Positions 35,500-47,994 of a stretch of 64,000 nucleotides of DNA are shown piece after piece. Source of the stretch: Saccopteryx bilineata (taxonomy: Eukaryota; Chordata; Mammalia; Chiroptera; Emballonuridae); contig NC_089493.1 of assembly GCF_036850765.1 (NCBI RefSeq), positions 187,521,140 through 187,585,139 of the forward strand. The letters run 5' to 3'. Under the pieces are notes generated by a model. That model made no database searches. It was given only the letters and a program-made list of their open reading frames with translations, and was not told the DNA's origin. The position numbers and the translations under genes are program-made. Every line of letters begins with the position of its first letter. The first letter of the stretch is position 1.

Positions 35500-35580
35500 T
35501 GTTCCTCAGTAAGCCCCCAACAACTGCCATTGAAGCTAGCTCACAGTAGGTTCTTGATAACCATTTATTTGATGATTGAA
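35500..35580 (+). repeat. L2 LINE 3' end fragment
   Basis: CTAGCTCACAGTAGGTTCTTGATAACCATTTATTTGATGATTGAA matches the L2 terminal segment. An antisense MIR-like stretch follows at about 35630-35740, with lower certainty. Confidence 0.6.
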
Positions 35581-36554
35581 GGCTCTTGCCTGAGCCTCAC
35601 CGGAAGTCATTAAGTAATAAATATAGGTAGAGAAAGTGACACTGTCCCCATTTTAAGATGAGCAAAGTAGGGTAGAGGAAATTATGTACAATGTAAGTAG
35701 TCGATCTAAAGCTGTGACATTTTTGTTCTGAGCTTTTTATTTTAAATATAATTTTTAAAATGGTAAATATTCTATGAGTCCTCAAGCTTATACATTTTCA
35801 GGGACTCTCTTTAGCAAACAAACAAAACAACACTGCGAGTGTAAAATCAGGTATGGAGTTTGTATAAGTGAGTGGCCCTCAGACTTCAGCTTTATTTGAT
35901 TCATGTTTTACCTGCTTCTGATTGGGTTAGCTTTACTTCTGTTCTAATGATTAATTGTTAAGGTCATGCCAAACTCTAAGAGATATGTTGTCATTTTTTT
36001 TCAGATAGACTCTAGCACGGAGTGTCTTCTTAAACTATCGGTTTTTAGTTTTGTCCGGACTCACCTCCTTGAGACATTGGACACAGAATAATCATAAAAC
36101 CAAGATTCTCAGTGGCTTTTATGTGGCTCTTCTAAGGAACTTTAGTGATGAGTCTAATTTAGGCGTGTGGAAGTTGGGAACCGAGAGTGGGGAGAGAGAC
36201 AGGTGAGTGGGATCATGTCAGGGAAGGTCCATGGATAGTAGGGCATGAAAAATAGAGAGGTGGGAAGCAGAGAGGTTAATGTGGGCTGGGGCTACCTAGA
36301 GAGGAACCATACCAGATGAGATAGGACTAGGTCAAAAACCGACAAATATTGTTTAAATCCATGAGTTGACAATGATATATTAATCAAGTAACCCCTCTTG
36401 TTTCTCCACCGAAAGGACTACAGAACAAACAATTGTCTCTCTTTATATGCGCTGTCCTCCTGGAAGCTGATTATTGATCCACCAATCTCTTCTTTTTTTT
36501 TAACCGTTATCTGTATTTTAAGTTTTATGTAGTAAAAAATTTCCTTTTCTTTTT

Positions 36555-37140
36555 CTTTTTCTTTTTGGTATACAGTTCCGAGATGTTTGGCAAATGGATA
36601 AAGTCATATCAGTACTATAATATTATATTCAAGCTGCAAGACAGTTCCATCAAGTCAAAACATATCACATACTGCTGATGCTCCTCCTTTGCCCACAACC
36701 CCCTAGCACCACTTACTTGTTCTCAAACCCTGGAGATTTGTCCCTCCAGGATGCCACGTACATGAAATCATATAGCATGCTGCCTTTGGCAGCCTGGATC
36801 CATTCACAGAATGTAGTTCACGTGAGATTGGTCCACATCGAGTGTGTCAGTAGCCTGTTACTGATGGTTGCTAAGGAGTGTTGCCCTGCATGGAAGGATA
36901 GACCACCGTTCGCCTATCTGTTTACCAGTTAAGCATAGAACATTTGGGTTATTTTCAGTTTGAGTTATTCTGAAGAAAAGCACTGTAAGTATTTATTTAC
37001 AGATTTTAGTGGGAGAAACAGTTTTCCCTTATCTTTGGTAAAATACCTACATGTGAGATTGCTAGTTTACATTGTAAGTGGGTGCCTAACTTTATAAGAA
37101 ATTGCCAACCTGTTTTCCAAAGTGGGTAAACCATCAAAAA
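36555..37140 (+). mobile_element. Old L1 LINE 3' end
   Basis: Recognisable L1M 3' UTR phrases in order: ACAGTTCCATCAAGTCAAAACAT, CATGAAATCATATAGCATGCTGCC, AACATTTGGGTTATTTTCAGTTTGAG, GGTAAAATACCTACATGTGAGATTGCTAG, AACTTTATAAGAAATTGCCAACCTGTTTTCCAAAGTGG. 5'-truncated and non-coding. Confidence 0.85.
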
Positions 37141-37363
37141 ATACATATTTTAGAAAGAAAACTAATTCGTTTTCTTTGGAAGATGATAAGGAAACAATGC
37201 ATTATCTTCAAAACCGACATCTTGTTGGTTCAGAATCATGCATTAATCACAGCTTTCCTACCTGTATTACACCAATGGGTACCCAAAGAGGAGACGAGAA
37301 GTGCCTTTTTAGAAAAGTATTCCTAATAAAAAATGGGGTAGGGTTAAGGTTATAAGAAATGGT

Positions 37364-37760
37364 GTCCTGGCCGGTTGGCTCAGCTGTAGAGTGTCGGCCT
37401 AGCATGCGGAGGACCTGGGTTCGATTCCCTGCCAGGGCACACAGGAGAAGCGCCCATTTGCTTCTCCACCCCTCCGCCGCGCTTTCCTCTCTGTCTCTCT
37501 CTTCCCCTCCCGCAGCCGAGGCTCCATTGGAGCAAAGATGGCCCGGGCGCTGGGGATGGCTCTGTGGCCTCTGCCTCAGGCGCTAGAGTGGCTCTGGTCG
37601 CAACATGGCGACGCCCAGGATGGGCAGAGCATCGCCCCTGGTGGGCAGAGCGTTGCCCCATGGTGGGTGTGCCGGGTGGATCCCGGTCGGGCGCATGCGG
37701 GAGTCTCTGACTGTCTCTCCCTGTTTCCAGCTTCAGAAAAATGAAAAAAAAAAAAAAGAA
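37364..37760 (+). mobile_element. tRNA-derived SINE type A, full length
   Basis: GTCCTGGCCGGTTGGCTCAG head, B box GGTTCGATTCC, complete body and poly-A tail. Target duplication AAGAAATGGT is at 37354-37363 and 37761-37770, perfect. It has two GCAGAGC-linked units, but the CTCF-like core is broken in both: one base is missing in the first (about 37632-37644) and the second is altered. The body has CAACATGGCGACGCCCAGG where the 14386 copy differs, so it belongs to a different subfamily. Confidence 0.95.
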
Positions 37761-37770
37761 AAAGAAATGG

Positions 37771-39600
37771 TACGAGTTAGGCAATAAGAAACAAATGGAA
37801 TGAAATAATAGTAAAATATCACCATTTTGCAATCTCTTCTGTGTTAGTAGATGTAGCACTAAGTATAAATGGTTGCTAGTATCACAGCAAGAGACACAAC
37901 CAGACATAATGTCTGCAGTTGTTTAGCCGGGAAATATTTTCAAGAAAGGACTCTTCACATTGTAACAATCTACACAGCTCTATAATAGGATCAGCAGGAA
38001 AAGGAATTCAGGAAGACCTGGGTGACCGAAGAAAGAAATGCATTTCCAGGAGACGTAGAGAAAGACAATTAAGAATAAAGAAGGAACAGCAAAATACCTT
38101 TTGTTCATCATGTGTTCCAAGAGTTCTTCCGACATTCCAGTAAACAAATGGGGTATATTAGGTATCAAATCAGAAACACGAGGATCTCAGTTATTTGTTG
38201 AATGGATGAATGTAAGAGCAAAGACATTCTGGAAGGACTTGAGGCAAAGGCCCAAGAAATGAGGATCCTCCTTGAGTGTGAATCCATTCCTCTTTCGCAA
38301 GTTTCTGCTGGAAGCACATTAGTCTTCCTCCCAACAGTCAAAATCAAGCTCATGAAGGTTATCTGTATCAGTTTAGGGGAAGGGAGACACACGTGTACCA
38401 TAACAACAAATACTTTCTCAAAATTAGTTCAGACTACTTTGTATATGTATTTCTAGTTCCAGCAATGAGTTGTTTTATTTGCAAATAAAGCACTTTATAC
38501 AGAGCACGTTTCCATCTACATAACAAAGCACAATAAAGTGTTTTATTCCCTGCTGGCCACTATTACAGTTCTATTTTTTAATCAGCAGATGTTCACTTAT
38601 TTCTAACTAGGTATAAACATGGCATTGAATGATATCATTGTGGTTCCTAGACATGTGCCTTGCTTATCTGAGGTTTAACACCCTTTTCTTTTCTCTTCTG
38701 AGAAGTAAACAGAATGCAAAGTACTGACGGGCAGAACGTTTGGTTTAAGGTGGATACATTAATTTGCATAATGGGTGAACACTTAGGAATGTAAAAATGA
38801 AACTCACAACCTCACCATGAGAAACCTGCTCATTGTTGCGGGGATGCCTACAAGGAACTAGCCATTCCTATAACTTGCTGCTTCTTTGAAAATATGGATA
38901 TGGTCCAGTGAAGCCAAAAAGAAAAAAAAAATTCTGTAACGTCTATAGGAAAATCAAACACAAAATTTAGGATAAAAAACATCAAAGAAAATAGACGTCT
39001 GCTTTTATCTCTTGGTAAAAGAAAACACTTCAAAGAAAATCAAAATGCTCTTCTTTCACTTCATTGCATAAAGTTTGCATGGATGACTCTTCCATACATT
39101 ATTCCTGCCAAGTTTGGACAATAACACGACACATTTGATGAACGTTTCATTCACAAAACCTCCTCTCTTGAAACATACCATTGGGCTTGCCTTTTTGTAT
39201 ATTGGGGTATTTATTTCATCTTGGCTTATTCACATTTTCTCAAATTACCTGCATGACATAATTTTTGCATATGTTTCTTCCAGCTCTATTTTTGGATAAA
39301 TTGATTCCTAGACAAAGAAGCTAAAACAAAACCAGGTCACATTTTCATCTCAAGTCTTCATTCTTCCTTCTCCCTTTTCCTGCTGTCTTCACAGAGGTAC
39401 TACCGTCTACTTAGTCATAGAGAGTGCACTATTTATTATAATAAAGCATTAATTCAGATAATGCAGCCTGCTTGGCAGCATCAGTTTGATGGTGTGAAAT
39501 TGTAGCGGTGATATTAAAGGCATTGCCATTTAGATTGGCATTGCTTAAAATTGAGTATGTTTGGTTATTATTTAGCCAACTCCTGCATTGGTTCTAAATG
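37771..39600. other. Unique sequence
   Basis: No gene recognised. An octamer-like TTTGCATAATG lies at 38763-38773. Frames at 37919-38143 and 38202-38456 have no domain. Confidence 0.45.
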
Positions 39601-39604
39601 CATG

Positions 39605-39785
39605 GGAATTGTTACCTCATTCAACCTGCTTAGCAATCCTACAAGCTAGCTTCTGTTCATGTCCCCACTTCCCAGTAGAGGAAACTGAGGTCCAGACCTA
39701 AATAACTTGTGCATGGTAAGTGCTTGAGCTGGAGTCCAGGAATCCGGGCAGGTTGACTCCAGAATCTAACCACTACGAGTCATAA
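39605..39785 (-). repeat. MIR SINE
   Basis: Antisense MIR: TTACCTCATTCAACCTGCTTAGCAATCCTACAAGC, CACTTCCCAGTAGAGGAAACTGAGGTCCAGA, TTGAGCTGGAGTCCAGGAATCCGGGCAGGTTGACTCCAGAATC. Confidence 0.8.
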
Positions 39786-39789
39786 GAAA

Positions 39790-41735
39790 ACTTAAAGATG
39801 CTTGTCTAAATGCAGTCTTCGGGGACTCAGCACCAGCAATTCTGTTTCCTTTGGTTAAGGCCCAAGGACTGGTCTGACTTCCTGCATTTATTGGCTTTCT
39901 TGACAAGTACCTTCCCTGTCGCTAACCTGCTACAGCTGTTTTATAGATTCCGTTTTTAAAATGGAAGCTCTGGCTTAAATCCGTGCTCGAGTCCTAGATC
40001 CCTGGACTTTTAAGTTTCATTGTTCGCCTGCATATATATATTTCACCCAGAGCAAAGACAGAGGACTTACTACGTTGTATGCGTGTTGGGGGTGCCAGGA
40101 AGATCTCACATGCTTCCCAAGCCCTTTGGCTTCATATGCAATTCCAATATTTTTCTTCACCTAGACTGGTTCCTTCTGAAAATGCAACATCTCCTCTTGG
40201 GAGTGTAATAACACTTACAGTGTTAATGTATCATTTGTGTGCTTAGTGTCAATGGAGGAGAAAGCAAGCTTTGAGAGCAGGCTTGTGAGTAGGGAGTGTG
40301 AGTGTAGGAAGTGCCCGAGAAGGAAGTGGGAGAGAGATGCTGGCAGGTGCCATCATAAAATATGGAGGGAACAGCCGGAGGGTGGGTTTGGGGGGGTGCT
40401 CAGAGTTTAGCTCTGGTGGGGGGGCGGGGCTGAGAGGATAGCTCTGGCTTTGGCTTCTTGGTTTTGCCGAGGGCTGCCTATGTTGCTGAGGATGCACACG
40501 TGTGGTTTAAACACCTTATCAGTCAGCTTCAGGTCTCTCTCCTCCTTTGATCGGCATCTTTGGGTGACATCCCCTGTTTGTCAGTAACTCATGTATAGAT
40601 TTTGCTGCTTGTGAATTTTATTATCTAAGCAGTTTAGGCAAATTGGATGTAAAGGAGCTGAGATTGGAGTTGCATTTTGTTATCGATCCTGCTGGGACTA
40701 TGTATAAGGAAGCGAAGCATGTATGCATCAGATCAAATGCTACTGAATCAGGCAAGAGAGGGGATTGAACACACACAAAGATCCTCACAGTTTCTTGGCA
40801 CTTAGCACCTCTATGAAATAGCAAGAGAAAGAAACAGAGCTAACGACTCAAGCACTTGTGTTTTAGCTGGTTCAAAGCCAGACTTGATTGCGAAGTTTGA
40901 CGGCTGTAGTGTTTCTCACCTAAAGTAATTAGAAGTAACAGAACCGAACAGCCACGCCGCTGGAAAAGAAGTCACCATGCTGCTCAGGTATAGCTGCTAC
41001 CTTCACCCAGTTTCAAGCTCGTTCCATCTCAGCCCTGGTTAAATTTTTAGTGCACTGCTCCAGAAGAAAGTATCTAATTGTTCCAGTCACTGCAATTTGA
41101 AATAATTGACTCCGGTGTTACATCATAGTTCTTGCAATACCAACAAGTAAGAAGGACATTTGTAGCATTACAGTAAATAAGGTATTCCACCACCAACTTG
41201 AAAGCATTTCCCCTTCTCCTGGGAGTGCTAATGTCTGGCTATGACTTTGAAAGGAAATGTTACCTCTGCTCCCGCGGGTTTCTAAGTCTTTTCCACCCTA
41301 GTGAATAAAGAGCAGGAATTAAATAGCATTCAGTCATCCCAGAGGTCAAAAGGAATATTATAACTCCAGAAAACCTCCCTTTGCCGCTAAAACCCTGCGT
41401 TGTTTCGGCTTGGCGGCTTTGCTGGAGAGGACAATTTCCGAGGCTGAATTACAGCACTGAACGTGCATTAAACACAACGGGCTTGCTATTGTCAAATTAT
41501 TTGTGCCACTTAGGAATTTCAGCAGTTTGACCATAAGGAACAAATAGTCAAAATTTTCATGAAAAGAAAGATTCAGAAATACTGAAACTATTCGTTGATT
41601 TCTTGTAACTCAAACCCACATTTTTTTTATTGTGTCCGAGAATGAATATTAATGATGGAGAATTAGGAAGACACATCTTACCTCGAACATTTTTAAAAGG
41701 CTCTGCTTAAATTCCTATGGCATAATGCAGCGCAG
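39790..41735. other. Unique sequence with possible conserved elements
   Basis: Repeat-free. The segments 40840-41130 and 41360-41560 have the balanced, word-rich texture of conserved non-coding DNA (for example CACCTAAAGTAATTAGAAGTAACAG). A G-rich tract lies at about 40380-40435 (GGGGGGGTGC, GGGGGGGCGGGG). No coding exon found. Confidence 0.4.
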
Positions 41736-41739
41736 CATG

Positions 41740-41960
41740 GAAGAGTGGGAAGACCATTATCTTGTTGAACAGCGCAGGCTTGAAACCAGTGTTCCTAACT
41801 GTAGAACCGTGACCAGATTCTAAGACTCTCTGTGGCTCATCTGTGAGGGATAAAAATATCACCTATTGCATGTTTTAGTGTATAAACCACAATAGAAAGA
41901 GCCCATAAAGAGCCAGCGTAGTATCATATACTGATTTAGAACACAATAAATGTCACCTCT
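41740..41960 (+). repeat. MIR SINE, diverged
   Basis: Sense order: GGCTTGAAACCAGTGTTCC, ACCGTGACCAGATTCTAAGACTCTCTGTGGCTCATCTGTGAGG, CATAAAGAGCCAGCGTAGTATCATA, CACAATAAATGTCACC. Confidence 0.55.
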
Positions 41961-41964
41961 TATC

Positions 41965-43760
41965 GGTACTATTATCGTCGTCATTATTACTGCCACAGTT
42001 TTAATGGTAATTCAATGAATTTATTTTTTTCTGGATGAATCTGATAAATTGAACATTGTGGCAGAAAAATGGAATAGAGGTGACATTTCTCTTTCAAAGT
42101 CATAGCCAGGGGTGTGTTTTCAATTTAATGGAATATTACCTAATTTACTGTAATGCTACTATGATGTAAGCCCTTAGCCAATTATGTCAAATTATGGTGA
42201 CTGGAACAATTAGACTTTTCTTTAATAGCAAGGTACCAGCTACAGAAATTTTCTATTTATGCCTAGGCACATGCTAGACTATAATTGTAATCCTCTTTTG
42301 ATATTAGTCATAACCACTGGACTGAGTATTGACAAATGATACATGATTGAAAGTGACATGTGCCACTTTGGCTTGCCACATAAAAACTTCTCACAATAAT
42401 ATCCTCTCTCTCTCTCCCCATCTGCTAGCTGGAAATTAACACCCATCCATATGCTGAAGATAGATGCTAGGTCCCTGAGTGCTACAGGAGCAGAACTTCC
42501 CTATGAGAGCAAACACAAAGGCACCATCAGTTGTAATTTATGTTCAAGAGAAACAAACTTACATTGTATTATATTACCAAGTTCTGACGGTTTATCTGCC
42601 TTAACAGATGGTTATGGCTCAAGTAATATAAGCCTACTTGTTTACCTTTCCGCCTTCTGAACACCATATTTAAAATCACACTATAGGTGGTTTTTAATTA
42701 TATTGTTTAAAAACAGAAAGGTTGAAGGTGATTGACTTAATAAATAAGAGAGAGCACAAAAAAAAAAAAAGAAAATTATTTGCCGTCTAGAATTCTGCAC
42801 CTATCCAAGGTATCAAATAAGAGTTGAAAGTAGAACTAGGTTTTCATGTAACATCCCCCAAGCGTTGAAGAATGCAGTCTATCAAAATAGGGAAATAAAA
42901 AAAGCCATCCACAGAACAGAGCACCCAATATTGAACAGAGGTGATGGGAAATGCCAGGCTGGTATGGATGGGAGGTACCAGGAAGATAACCAGGCATGCT
43001 CAGTGAAGCCGGAAGGAAATGGTCATTGTTGATCACCTTAGTGTTTGTATATGAAATGGAGATAGACACATAGGAAACTGAGCACAAGAATAATCGGACA
43101 AAATTACGGAGAAGAGACACACTTATATCACAGAGCATGGCTCTGTTGTGGCTGGTATTTGCATGACAAATGTGACATAATTAAAATATTTTTAAAAATT
43201 AAAAACACCATTATGGAAATGCTGGAAGGAAGGGGTGTGTATAAGTGGTGAGAGCATGGGCATAAACAGCTTATCGTTATTTTCCAAAAGAAGGAGTGAT
43301 TAGAAGATACCTAAAGCTGAAAAATTATAGCTACAAATCACAGTATGAACACGTTGCATAAAAATAGGAAGGTAAATGCCACCTAAAACACAGGTAAAGG
43401 TGTGGATAATTGGTGTCCTTTGGAAGGAGACACTAAGAACAGGATGGTACGGAACACGGAAGGCTTATAAAGCCGGTGGATTTTTAGCAGTTGGGACACA
43501 GAAATATGACTTAGGGACTAAACATGTTTACACATGTCCCGCCCCCTTCCCAGCCCACAGCCTTGATTTCTTTACTTCACCTAGTCTAGCTCCTCTGGCT
43601 CTTCCTTCACCCTGCTGGCTGGGTGGGGGAAGCACCTGCAGACCTTTCAAATGGAGGTTCACCTGCAGACTTACTAACATTGTGGATGGCAGACAACGGT
43701 ATTAGTAGATGTTTTTTAAACATAGGCCAGTTCAACACTTAGCTAGGCTAGAAAGCATTA
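41965..43760. other. Unique AT-rich sequence
   Basis: No repeat recognised apart from short A runs (for example 42758-42770). The frame at 43376-43705 has no domain. Confidence 0.45.
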
Positions 43761-43769
43761 GCTAAATTG

Positions 43770-44100
43770 AGTTTTTGTTTGTTTGTTTGTTTGTGACAGA
43801 GACAGAGAGAGGGACAGATAGGGACAGACAGGCAAGAAGGGAGATGAGAAGCATCAATTCTTTGTTGTGGCTATTTAGTCTCCTTAGTTGTTCATTGATT
43901 GCTTTCTCGTATGTGCCTTGACCAGGGGGCTACAGCAGAGCGAGTGACCCTTTGCTCAAGCCAGCGACACTATGCTTAAGCTGGTAAACCCCCACTCAAC
44001 CCGGATGAGCCTGCGCTCAAGCAGGCAACCTCGGGATTTCCAACCTGGTTCTTTCACATCCCAGACCCATGCTCTATCCACTGCGCCACCGCCTGGTCAG
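43770..44100 (-). mobile_element. tRNA-derived SINE type B
   Basis: The reverse complement starts with the type-B head CTGACCAGGCGGTGGCGCAG and runs through B-box-like and GCTTGAGC repeats, GCAATCAATGAACAACTAAGG and a CT-rich block to a tail seen as (GTTT)n on the plus strand (43774-43793). Target duplication GCTAAATTG is at 43761-43769 and 44101-44109, perfect. Confidence 0.92.
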
Positions 44101-44159
44101 GCTAAATTGTGGAGTATTTCTATGACGAATACTAGGAATACTAGATAATGACCGTTGGG

Positions 44160-44305
44160 TGTCAGCCCTGTATCAGAACTGTTCCAAGTACTGTACATTA
44201 TATATTCCTCACTGACACAGTAAGAGGTGCATATGATTATTTTCACTTGGAGCTGAGGCTCAGAGAGGTTAGGTAGATGGCTCAAGACACATATGTCAAC
44301 AGTGG
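44160..44305 (-). repeat. MIR SINE
   Basis: Antisense MIR: CCCTGTATCAGAACTGTTCCAAGTACTGTACATTATATATTCCTCACTGACACAGTAAGAGG, GGAGCTGAGGCTCAGAGAGGTTAGG. Confidence 0.8.
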
Positions 44306-44659
44306 TGACAGCATGCCACAAAGCCATTCATTCGCTGAGTATGACTGGAGCAATGACTAATCACCACTCTATTGTTCTGCAATGCTTATCTTACAAAGCT
44401 CCACTCGTACCTGGTTTTTCCTCCATGGTCTAGTAAGGGCCTGGTTCAACAAGACCTTGAAAATCTTGTCTGTGATCATCATGAATTATGCTAATTAATG
44501 TTTCCTATACTAATAGTGTTTGCATTGCTGACTGTAGAATAAAAGATTGTAGCTTTCAGTTAATGGAATTCCATAGTTAGTGAGTAGGCTGATTAAGTGA
44601 TGTCAAGACATAAAAAGGACCTTCAGGAGTCCTGTATTTTTAATGTGCAAGTCACCATC

Positions 44660-44790
44660 TGTATACCAGGGATTCCTAAACCTGGCTGATTGGAATTCCC
44701 TTGGGGTTCTATAAAAATGAAGTAAAAACAGAGGCCTATTAAGTTCAGATCAGTTTTAGAATGCACCCCTGAATAGAGTACTTATCAGCC
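44660..44790. repeat. Ancient hAT-Charlie MITE relic
   Basis: ACCAGGGATTCCTAAACCTGGCTGATTGGAATTCCC and the following CAGATCAGTTTTAGAATGCACCCC resemble diverged ends of a Charlie-type MITE. Low certainty on family. Confidence 0.45.
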
Positions 44791-44799
44791 AGATGGGGA

Positions 44800-46280
44800 A
44801 TCCACCACCTTCGTGTGGAGTGCGAGGGGTCTTCCGTGAGCCTCTGCCATGCTTTTCGTCATTAACGGGAAAAACGTTCTCATGCTTACATCAACGGATT
44901 GTAATTACAAGTCATCGATATACGCTACGTTAGGGCCTGAAAATAAATGTAGACTCCAACAGAAAAGACATAGCCATGCTTTGAAAGAAACAAACATGCT
45001 TCATTCATTAGAACAGAAATTTTGCAGAATGGTGTGGCTTTCTTAGAAGACGTTTTCTCCGCTTTTAAAGTCATCTTTAAAATGGTGTAAGTTCAGGTGG
45101 GACTTACCAGTGAGAGGATACAGTAAAATGCATTTTTCTTTTTGTCTCACCACACGGGCTGCCTGTCGAGAACTGCACCTGGACCCTCATTGAGAATTGT
45201 CATTCTGCCTTGTTTTGTTCTTTCTGAGCCTGACCTTTACTTTATCCAAATAGCATTATGTCTGTAAATATTAAAATGAGTTGCTAGCCAGTCAGTGTTG
45301 CAAAGCACATGAAAAACACTTTAAAGAATTTTCTGGCGGGTGCAGAAGTGCTTAATTGTGCAAAGTTAATCTCTTGAAAATGTTTTACCATTGACAGCGT
45401 CACTTGCCTTAATTAGGCTAGTAAGCGCGTCTGTAACAATTGGGCATTACGCTTTCATCTCAAATAATTTCAAATATGAAATGTTCGTAGAGGAGGCTTT
45501 TTAAGAAGTCTCTGCGTCTTAACGGCCACTTAAGCTACACTGGAATTGCCTGTGCCCAGCATGTGCCAAAATGTTTTTGCAACCGTAGGTAATAAAATTG
45601 TGATCTCCTGTGGCTACAGGAGAATTTGAAACATTATCCTGTCCCCAACTCCCCAGCCTGGTTTTTGGTAAGGAGGTCATTTACCCCATCCCGGACATTT
45701 AGGCATTATTACCTGCTTACTGTGGTGTTTAATAACCTCTGCATCAGGAAATGCTTTTATAGATCTGAAATCTACTGCTCCCCGCCCCCTCTTAGAATTC
45801 TAGTAGAAAAAAAAATGGCTGCTTTAAGGTTGAGAGCTCAGGCTGCCCAGTAAGTCCAGGGCTTCAGTCCTCCATTTGGAATAGGGTAGCCATATATATT
45901 GGCATGCTGCTTTATATATGTTAAGATATTTTTTACATAATTCAGCTCTGGCAGTGTATTCTTTAGTGGTTTTGGTATATAATGATATTGCTAAAGTTGT
46001 AATCTTTTTTACCAGTATCTCAATGTGGACTAAAAAGCTGATTGTTGACCCCTGGGCACCAAAGTGAGAAATCTCATCTTCAGACTAGTTTTTAGTCTGT
46101 GACCTTATAAAGGATACCTCTATCTTTTTTCATACACAACTGCTCCTATGTTTCCCATGAGATAATATGAGTAAATTAACACTATTTTTAAAATCTGTGT
46201 ATAGTCAATCGTGACCTTTTCTTATCTGATCACAGGGTTAGCCAAATCGATGAAATTGGTGAGGCGCAGGACACGTGGGC
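44800..46280. other. Unique sequence, strong candidate for conserved non-coding DNA
   Basis: About 45050-45600 is free of repeats. It contains TAATTA at 45410-45415 inside a near-palindrome, GCCTTAATTAGGC (45406-45418). It also has TTAATTGTGCAAAGTTAATC and several CpGs (AGGCTAGTAAGCGCGTCTG), unusual in such AT-rich DNA. No exon found. Confidence 0.4.
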
Positions 46281-46289
46281 TTAGAAGTT

Positions 46290-46430
46290 CTGAAAAACAC
46301 TCTTCCCAGATTGTCTGAGCCTCATCTGAATTCCTCATTTGCAAAATGGGGGTAACAGTAGGAGCTTCCTGATGGATCACTGTGAGGCTAAGAGAGGTGA
46401 TGTGTCACTGAGTATGGTGCCTGCCTGACC
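46290..46430 (+). repeat. MIR SINE
   Basis: Sense MIR: GATTGTCTGAGCCTCATCTGAATTCCTCATTTGCAAAATGGGGGTAAC, GATCACTGTGAGGCTAAGAGAGGTGATG. Confidence 0.75.
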
Positions 46431-46971
46431 CCGGACGTGCGCAGCTGGTCATGGGCCACATCCTGGGCAGCACGTACACTGCACTAGGTGCTGGGGAAAC
46501 AGGTGACCGGGAGTCCCTGGCCTCGTGGGCCTCAGAGCAGGGAAGACAGGAAACTGAAGATCCTCCAAATGCAGACGCAGTCTGAAAGGGCCACTTTGTC
46601 CTATTTATTTCAGGCGTACCCTTAAGACCTGCTTGTTTATTCCTAGTCACTCCGGATTTAGTAGCTCCATTTAGGACATACCCAGTAGTATTCATTACCT
46701 AGAAAACAACAATGTTAAGTTAGAATAGCATTTGTTCAAGTCTCCCTTTCCCCCTTTCCCTAGCTCTGGATACACTCTGTTAAAGGTAAGATGTGATAGG
46801 AAAAGTGCCGACTCACATATCACAAATTATCCGATGTCACGTTGGCTGAGGTCAATTTGGAATGATGACTGGATAAAACATTTCACTTCTCTAGGTGTTA
46901 GCTTCCTCAATCATTTCCATGAAAGGTTATATGTATTTAAAGGAAAAAAAAAAAGGAAAGAAGTACAAATA

Positions 46972-47520
46972 TTGGTCAACTTACGACCTCTGTAACTTAT
47001 GACCATTCAACTTTACGACCACAATCGCTAGCCGTGACTGCTCCGTGTCTGACAGCGCAAGTGTTGCCCAGCTGGGCATACAACAGTGAGGACCAGCTTC
47101 CGGCAGCACTACCATCTCCACGTGCACCAACCATTTCAATTGTTATCCCAGACTCGGTACAGCAATTTGTGTTTTGTGTCTTGGATATTTTTCATCAAAC
47201 CCCTCCCAAGATGTCTACCAAGAGGAAATTGTCTTTGCAAATATTAAACCAGTTGTACTGGTAATATAGTGTTTTACTTAAATCTGATGAATGTAAAAAT
47301 AAGAAACAAAATTGTGTAGAGATGATACAAATGGCATAAAATGAAAAAAGAAAATTATGATATATAAAAATAATGAAAGAAAATTATGATAAAATATGAC
47401 TTAAAGATTTTTATAACATCATTTCACAGTACTTTACATATAGCCTACTCAACTTACTACCAAATCGTGTTACAACCAGTCTATCGGAACCAATCGTGGT
47501 CGTAAGTTGAGCACTAGCTG
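46972..47520. mobile_element. Pogo/Tigger-like DNA transposon, internally deleted
   Basis: Left end TTGGTCAACTTACGACC and right end, whose complement is GCTCAACTTACGACCACG, form inverted repeats about 520 bp apart. A TA follows the right end CACTAGCTG. Near 47211 is a short frame starting MSTKRKLSLQIL, similar in character to the basic N-termini of pogo-type transposases, but it stops after 17 codons. The rest is AT-rich and non-coding. Confidence 0.7.
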
Positions 47521-47691
47521 TAAAGGATTCTTTAACTTATTGAATGACTATCCTATGTTGTAGGAGCTGGGAAACCAACTGAGTCAATAAGTACTGATTT
47601 ATGATATGTCACCGGGTTGAAACGCAGCTTGGGGATAGAGAAGGGTGAGGACAGCGAGGAAGAGGATGTGGGTTGTCAGGAAAGTCTTTCT

Positions 47692-47736
<45 letters not shown>
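47692..47736. repeat. (TTAG)n microsatellite
   Basis: About 11 uninterrupted TTAG units, lying just upstream of the L1 3' fragment. Confidence 0.95.
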
Positions 47737-47754
47737 GGGGATCTTGCACATTGA

Positions 47755-47990
47755 ATGCCATTTATTTTTATTAATGGAATTTATTGGGCTGGCACTGGTT
47801 AACATAATTCTAGAGGTCCCAGGAGCCCAATTCTATAACATAACTCTGCATACCGGGTTGTGTTCAACCACTCAGTTCAAGTCTTTGTCCATCACCATTT
47901 AACCCCCTCATATCCTCTTCCATTTCTGCCAACCGCCCCCTGCCCTGCAATCACCACACTGTTGTCCTATGTCTGTGAGTCTTTTATTTT
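47755..47990 (+). mobile_element. Bat-type L1 3' UTR fragment
   Basis: TTTATTGGGCTGGCACTGGTTAACATAATTCTAGAGG, CAATTCTATAACATAACTCTGCATACC, CACTCAGTTCAAGTCTTTGTCCATCACCATTTAACCCC and CAATCACCACACTGTTGTCCTATGTCTGTGAG follow the L1 3' UTR sequence common in bats. Truncated at both sides. Confidence 0.7.
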
Positions 47991-47994
47991 TCTC

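Noticed and set aside
37632..37675. CTCF-like motif in the SINE at 37364
   Set aside because: The first unit lacks one base of the core G run and the second is changed to CCACCATGGGGC, so neither fits the core consensus.
47692..47736. Short direct repeats considered as a CRISPR-like or telomeric array
   Set aside because: (TTAG)n is a simple tandem microsatellite without spacers. The genome is mammalian, so CRISPR is not expected, and the vertebrate telomere unit is TTAGGG.
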